The translations under genes and the position numbers were made by a program. The notes below the pieces were generated by a model. That model saw only the letters and a list, made by a program, of their open reading frames with translations, had not been told where the DNA came from and made no database searches. Shown one piece after another: positions 59,601 through 64,000 of a stretch of 64,000 nucleotides of DNA (its first letter is position 1; every line of letters starts with the position of its first letter). This stretch comes from Rhodanobacteraceae bacterium (GTDB taxonomy: Bacteria; Pseudomonadota; Gammaproteobacteria; Xanthomonadales; SZUA-5): contig JADJPR010000020.1 in assembly GCA_016713135.1 (NCBI GenBank), forward strand, positions 1-64,000, in the 5' to 3' direction.

Positions 59601-60032
59601 ATGTCCTCCCTCGAAGAAGCCATCGCCATCGCCGCCCGCGCCCATGCCGGGCAGGTCGACAAGGCCCGCCAGCCGTACATCCTGCACCCGCTGAAGGTCA
59701 TGTTGCGGCTGCAGGCGACTGACGAGCGGATCGCCGCCGTGCTGCACGATGTGGTCGAGGACACGCCGATCACCCTGGACGATCTGCGCGCCGCCGGCTT
59801 CTCGTCCGCCGTGCTCACCGCCGTCGACGCCCTGACCAAGCGCCCGGGCGAGACTCGTCTGCAGGCCGCCGCCCGCGCCGCGGCCGATCCGGTCGCCCGC
59901 GCGGTCAAGCTGGCCGACAACGCGGAGAACCTGGACCTCTCGCGGATCGAGAACCCGACCGAGAAGGACTACGCCCGCCTGCGCGAGTACGAGCAAGTCC
60001 GCGCCCTGCTGCTGGCACAGGGGACGGACTGA
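59601..60032 (+). CDS. HD-domain phosphohydrolase, RelA/SpoT hydrolase-like
   Basis: A 143-residue protein with an HD domain of the SpoT/MESH1 type: first His in HAGQVDKARQPYILHPLKVM, the HD pair in AAVLHDVVEDTPITLDDL, and the closing Asp in VKLADNAENLDLSR. Stand-alone members degrade ppGpp or related nucleotides with Mn2+; the substrate here is unproven. It has no synthetase domain. The gene is divergent from the M61-like gene, and a GCAAAGGAC repeat element begins 49 bp after its stop. Confidence 0.88.
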   Translation: MSSLEEAIAIAARAHAGQVDKARQPYILHPLKVMLRLQATDERIAAVLHDVVEDTPITLDDLRAAGFSSAVLTAVDALTKRPGETRLQAAARAAADPVARAVKLADNAENLDLSRIENPTEKDYARLREYEQVRALLLAQGTD

Positions 60033-60080
60033 GCCAGGCGGATGGCCTGGTTACATCGCCGGACACCAAGGCCTCCTGCC

Positions 60081-60282
60081 CTCTGACCAAACATCCTATA
60101 ACTCATTGATCTGAAGAGCATTTTTTCCGCAAAGGACGCGAAGGACGCAAAGAAGAGCGGAAACCGCTTTCGCTTCCTTTGCGTTCTTTGCGTCCTTTGC
60201 GGACAAGAAAAGTGGCGCGGGTCGCGAAGAAGTTCGATGCGCGAACAAGCGCACCGGCAGGGGCGACCGGAACTCTCACCGA
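60081..60282. repeat. GCAAAGGAC hairpin element, copy C
   Basis: Third copy of the element at 51847-52270, about 8 kb away. The flanks match copy A almost base for base (TATAACTCATTGATCTGAAG at the left, GTTCGATGCGCGAACAAGCG at the right), as do the inverted GCAAAGGAC/CTTTGCG arms and the loop GAGCGGAAACCGCTTTCGC. It ends with the start of another unit (CTCACCGAACAT). Confidence 0.92.
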
Positions 60283-60310
60283 ACATGTCGCAAGGCATTG
60301 TTTTGCGCGG

Positions 60311-60358
60311 TGTATCGCGCAGCGATTCACCGCCGGCGCCTGGCGGCAAGTACCCGGG
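60311..60358. repeat. inverted repeat partner of 61888-61926
   Basis: TGTATCGCGCAGCGATTCA at 60311-60329 is present perfectly in inverted form at 61908-61926. Both continue, less exactly, to TACCCGGG (60351-60358 and 61888-61895). The pair brackets the DJ-1/PfpI and 61524 genes. Confidence 0.75.
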
Positions 60359-60592
60359 GTGGGTTTTCGTCGGGCAGTTCGGGCACAAGCGGTTCCGACA
60401 GCGTGTCCGGCGAGTATACGAATCCGGCCTGTCAGCCAGGCTGGCGGGGGATCGCCGCCGCCGGCTTCGGCCTGACGCTGAGAATCCCGGGCGGCGATGT
60501 CGTTTTCCGCTCGCAGCTGCGTACTCCAGGACATCGACAGCGGATCCCGCCCCGGGAACGGGTCGATACCCCATCAATGTCTGGAGGAATTC

Positions 60593-61363
60593 GTGAACGC
60601 TGCAAACCCGCGCGCCATGGCGCGCAATACGATGCTGCTGGCTGCGCTGTCCATCGCCCTGACCGAGGGCGCGGTCGCCGCCGCGGCACCACTGCCGGTG
60701 TTGCTGGTGATCCCCAACCAGGACTTCTACTACGCCGAATACCGCGCCACCCGCACCTCGCTGGAGGCCCGCGGACTGTCGGTGGTGGTGGCGGCGGGCG
60801 AGGCCCGGGACGCGCTGCCGCAGGAGAGTGGCATCCGCTCTCCCGTGCGGCCGGACGTGCTCCTGTCCAACAGCAGCGCGCATGACTATTCAGCGGTCGT
60901 GTTCGTCGGCGGCTGGGGCGCCTCGTCCTACCAGTACGCATTCGAAGGCCATTACTACAACATCGCCTACCAGCCGCGCCCGGTGGTCACCCGGGAGGTG
61001 AATCGTCTCATCAACGAGTTCATCGCGTCGGACAAGCCCGTCGCCGGCGTCTGCCACGGCGTCACGGTGCTGGCCTGGGCGCGCGTCGACGGCGCCAGTC
61101 CGCTGCGCGGTCACGTGGTGGTGGGCCCGGCCGGCGGTCTCCCGGCCTTCCGCTACGACGGCATCGACTACCCCGATGCGCAGCAACCGGCGCGCTGGCA
61201 GGTCGAGAGGAATGGCGCCACGATGCTGACCGCCTATTCGGTGGGCAATCCGCTCCATTCCCAGGATGATGTCTGGGTAGACGGCCGGATCATCACGGCG
61301 CAGGACTACCAGTCCAGCGGGCGCATGGCCGATCTGCTGAAACAGCAGTTGGACGACCGCTGA
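60593..61363 (+). CDS. exported DJ-1/PfpI family protein
   Basis: A 256-residue product with an N-terminal signal peptide (MLLAALSIALTEGAVAAAAP). The body has the DJ-1/PfpI alpha/beta fold: VLLVIPNQDFYYAEYRATRT, SAVVFVGGWGASSYQYAFEG, and the nucleophile elbow PVAGVCHGVTVLAWARVD, with the reactive Cys and following His. The end (QDDVWVDGRIITAQDYQSSG) is also typical. Enzymatic roles in the family range from peptidase to glyoxalase to no activity. A GTG at 60593 is chosen because GGAGG lies at 60583-60587; this puts the signal peptide near the start. Most relatives are cytosolic, so the signal peptide is unusual. Confidence 0.85.
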   Translation: MNAANPRAMARNTMLLAALSIALTEGAVAAAAPLPVLLVIPNQDFYYAEYRATRTSLEARGLSVVVAAGEARDALPQESGIRSPVRPDVLLSNSSAHDYSAVVFVGGWGASSYQYAFEGHYYNIAYQPRPVVTREVNRLINEFIASDKPVAGVCHGVTVLAWARVDGASPLRGHVVVGPAGGLPAFRYDGIDYPDAQQPARWQVERNGATMLTAYSVGNPLHSQDDVWVDGRIITAQDYQSSGRMADLLKQQLDDR

Positions 61364-61523
61364 GCGGAATGGCGTCGCGGGCGCTGCCCGCGACGCTTGC
61401 TCCAGGCTCGCATCGATCGCACATCCGAGCCTGTCGCCCGCCTGGGCTGCGGACGACCATCCAGGTTGAGCGGATACCTGAAATCCGAGGAAACTTGCAG
61501 GCTCACGCCGACAGGGAATCCCG

Positions 61524-61868
61524 ATGTCCACCGAAGCCGACTGGAAACACCTGCGCAGCCTCAAGCCGGTCGTCCTGGACCGACTCTGCGAGCGGATATT
61601 GAACGAGGTCGTCCGTACCAGCCGCGCGCCGGGCAAGAGCAACCACGAGCGCTATCTCGCGGTGTATCGCCTGATCCAGCGCCGCGACCGGGAAATCGCC
61701 GAGGCTTTCAACGACATGCGCCGCAGCACGGCGCTATACAGCATCCTTGCGATGCATCGCCTGGGACTGTTCACCACCGAGGAGATCGCCGGCTTCGGCG
61801 AATTCGTGCGTGCGCAGATTGAGCCCGATTCGCCGGACGACGAGTCTGAGCGCGGGGACGACGCGTAG
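61524..61868 (+). CDS. small unknown cytosolic protein
   Basis: A 114-residue, mainly helical and charged protein: MSTEADWKHLRSLKPVVLDR, then LCERILNEVVRTSRAPGKSN, and HRLGLFTTEEIAGFGEFV. The acidic tail ends DDESERGDDA. It has no signal peptide. I do not recognise the family, although related small proteins are common in Xanthomonadales. It lies between the DJ-1 gene and the convergent AAA+ gene. Confidence 0.7.
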   Translation: MSTEADWKHLRSLKPVVLDRLCERILNEVVRTSRAPGKSNHERYLAVYRLIQRRDREIAEAFNDMRRSTALYSILAMHRLGLFTTEEIAGFGEFVRAQIEPDSPDDESERGDDA

Positions 61869-61887
61869 CCCGGGGTGCGCGCGCGTT

Positions 61888-61926
61888 CCCGGGTATTGCC
61901 CCGGCGCTGAATCGCTGCGCGATACA
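61888..61926. repeat. inverted repeat partner of 60311-60358
   Basis: TGAATCGCTGCGCGATACA at 61908-61926 is the exact reverse complement of 60311-60329. CCCGGGTA at 61888-61895 matches the other end. It lies in the gap between two convergent genes, 20 bp after the small unknown gene. Confidence 0.75.
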
Positions 61927-61964
61927 ACGCCCTACGCAGCCATTCGGCGCGCGGGCCGCCCCGC

Positions 61965-64000
61965 TCAGCCCTTCTTCTGCCCGATCCGCTTCATCAGCGC
62001 ATCGACTTCCGTGCGCACGGCGCGCACCTGCTGCCAGATGTCATGGTCCAGGGTCATCTTGTGGTGCAGCGCGGAGACCAGTGGCAGCAGGGTTTCCTCG
62101 TAGGCGGTGGCCATGCGCGCGAGGGTCGCGGCGAGCGAGGACGGGAGTTCCAGCTTCGGTTCGCGCGGTTCGCGCGCGAGGGCCTCGCGGATCTGGTCCA
62201 ATGACTTGAGCGCATCCAGCGCCTCGCGGGTGGCGGCGGCCTCGCCGTGCTGTTTCTGGTTGCAGGGCGATGTCGGCCAGCACCTGGGCGGCGCGGGTGG
62301 CGCCGTCGGCTTCCTTGCCGCCCTGTTTCATCAGGCGCTGGAAGTTGTCGACGAGTGCGGACCAGCGGGTCTTTTCGTCGGCGCTGGGCTGGCCGATCAG
62401 GTGGGCGAGCTTGAGCAGGTTCTCTTCGGCGCGCGCGCCCAGGGTCTGGGCCTCGCCGCGGTAGTGGTCACGGATCAGCGAATCGAGTTCGGCGTCGGTC
62501 ATCAGCGGCGAGAGCTGCGCGGCGAGCTTGACCATGTTGCGGTAGCTGCCCTGCAGCTTGAACGGCGGCTCGGTGCGGTAGGCATCGTCCTGCGCCGCGC
62601 TGGCGACGTAGGCGGCATTCACGCGCCCGAGCACGTCGCGCACCTTGACCATCCGCCGCACCAGTTCGATCAGCTCGACGCCGCCCGGCAGGCCCGGCGG
62701 CGGGGTTTCGTCGTCGCCGCGGGCGATGCGCAGCACGGCGAGGATTTCCTCTCGCGGACGCTCGGCCAGCGGGGCGCTGGCCGGGTTGGCGGTGAGCGCG
62801 TTCTCGATGTAGCTGTCGGCGAACAGCGCCTCGCGCCCACTGAGCACATCGCCCAGGTTGTAGACGTCGGCGCGGTTGGCCAGCATGTCCGGGATGCGGA
62901 AGACCTCGCCGGTCTCGGTGTAGGGGTTGCCGGCCATCACCAGGGCGAAGCGCTTGCCGCGCATGTCGATGGTGCGCGCCACGCCGTCGATCACCGCGTC
63001 CACGCGGCGGGTGCCGTCCGCCAGCGAGATGAACTTCTGCAGGAACTCCGGCGAGCAGTGCTGGATGTCGTCCACGTAGAGCATCACGTTGACGCCCATC
63101 GCCAGGCCCAGGTTGAGCTTGACCAGCTCGTCCGCGGCGCCGCGGTGCGCGGCCTGGGCCGGGTCCAGCGAGTGCACCTCGTGTCCCAGCGTGGGGCCGT
63201 TGACGCGCACGAAGATCATGCCCAGGCGGTCGGCGATGTATTCCATCAGCGTGGTCTTGCCATAGCCCGGCGGCGAGATCAGCAGCAGCAGGCCCGAGCG
63301 GTCCGAGCGCGCATCGCCCAGGGTGCCGATCTGCTTGGCCAGGTTGTTGCCGATCAGCGGCAGGTAGACCTCGTCGATCAGCCGGTTGCGCACGAAGCCG
63401 GCAAGCGGCTTGGCGAGGAAACGATCGAGCCCCAGGCGCTTGCGCTCGCGCTCGCTGACCTGGTGGCGCAGGCGCGCGAAGGCCTGCCATTCGGGGGCCA
63501 CGACCTGCTCGTGCTGCGACAAACGGATCAGGAACTCGGGGAAATCGAGCGGCAGCACACCACCCTGCACGCGCGGATGCTCGCCGCGCAGGCCCTCGAT
63601 GCGCGCATGCAGCTCGACATTGATGCGTTCGCGCGGCAGCGCCGGGAAGCACAGCAGCGCGGCAGCTTCGAGCACGCTGGAGTCCGGCGCGCCATTGGCC
63701 AGTCGCTGGCACCAGGCCCGCGCCAGCGCGAGGCGCTCGCCCGCGGCGACCGGCGCGTCCAGCGCGGCGAGCGCGCTCTTCGGCAACTCGCGCGCGGCGC
63801 GCTCGGCCAAGTCCAGCGCGGCGCCGCTGGCGGCAAAGGCGCCCTGCCCGGCCGCCAGGCTGGCGGCCAGATGGCGCGCCGCGGCTTCCACCGCGGCGGC
63901 GTCGCCGGGGACTCCGAGCACAGTGGCCGTCGCCGACAGCGCGGAATGCCAAGACGGCGGCAGCGGCATCGATTCGCCACGCGCGATGAACCAGGCCAGG
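61965..64000 (-). CDS. large AAA+ ATPase, C-terminal part; runs off the right edge, apparent frameshift near 62255
   Basis: The frame is open to the window edge (upstream residues read AWFIARGES before the ATG at 63969), so the gene starts outside. An AAA+ core with Walker A (LLLISPPGYGKTTLMEYIAD) and Walker B (GVNVMLYVDDIQHCSPEFLQ) lies in the middle. VNGPTLGHEVHSLDPAQAAH, RFALVMAGNPYTETGEVFRI and DMLANRADVYNLGDV follow. These match the C-terminal half of very large proteins annotated as DNA-repair ATPases. After QVLADIALQPET the frame changes near 62255 and continues LAREPREPKLELPSSLAATL to the end (DALMKRIGQKKG). Function is not established; the ATPase core is unmistakable. Confidence 0.8.

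Overview
The window is high-GC DNA from a gammaproteobacterium, most likely of the Xanthomonadales (Lysobacterales). I infer this from the hemA-prfA pair next to a divergent TPR-lolB pair, a YaeQ-family gene, a complete Anbu proteasome-like cluster, several membrane Ser/Thr kinases with TPR tails paired with ECF sigma factors, and secreted proteins ending in a GFE motif. No rRNA gene, integrase or CRISPR array is visible.

Layout. 1-1654 is a heavily frame-broken PAS/GGDEF/EAL gene, followed by tRNA-Thr(UGU) at 1699-1774. 2001-11831 is a minus-strand type I restriction-modification operon (hsdM, hsdS, an AlbA-type ATP-binding accessory gene, hsdR, a YgjP-like metallopeptidase). The accessory gene carries a 234-bp element with 25-bp terminal inverted repeats, and three of the five genes have apparent frameshifts. 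12008-13489 holds a small unknown gene and a TraB/GumN-like protein. 13753-17880 is the Anbu cluster: ATP-grasp, alpha-E, transglutaminase, Anbu. 18014-24228 is housekeeping: a double cNMP-rhodanese protein, lolB, a TPR protein, hemA, prfA. 24445-34052 holds a TonB-C lipoprotein, a kinase, and a three-gene signalling set (SpoIIE phosphatase, receiver/GGDEF protein, 7TM histidine kinase). 34053-35604 is repeat-rich and ends in a damaged gene. 35605-39512 has an FKBP isomerase, rlmN, a TPR-sulfotransferase and a secreted protein. 39535-49932 has two ECF-kinase modules enclosing three orphan secreted proteins. 49955-61868 holds envelope and unknown genes, a fourth kinase, an M61-like peptidase, an HD hydrolase and a DJ-1/PfpI protein. 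The right edge cuts a large AAA+ ATPase.

Two themes stand out. First, intergenic gaps repeatedly hold hairpin-forming elements built from short tandem words in inverted orientation (7-mers or 9-mers, a different word each time), often abutting stop codons. In one case the hemA 3' end and the prfA start region form the two arms. Second, four transmembrane Ser/Thr kinases with TPR tails lie within about 32 kb; two are next to ECF sigma genes, matching the arrangement of phosphorylation-controlled ECF factors.

Frame breaks occur at many places (1-1654, 2650, 3285, 3970, 7370, 20540, 35030-35600, 37365, 62255). Some may be sequencing indels rather than true decay, so calls of broken genes are provisional.
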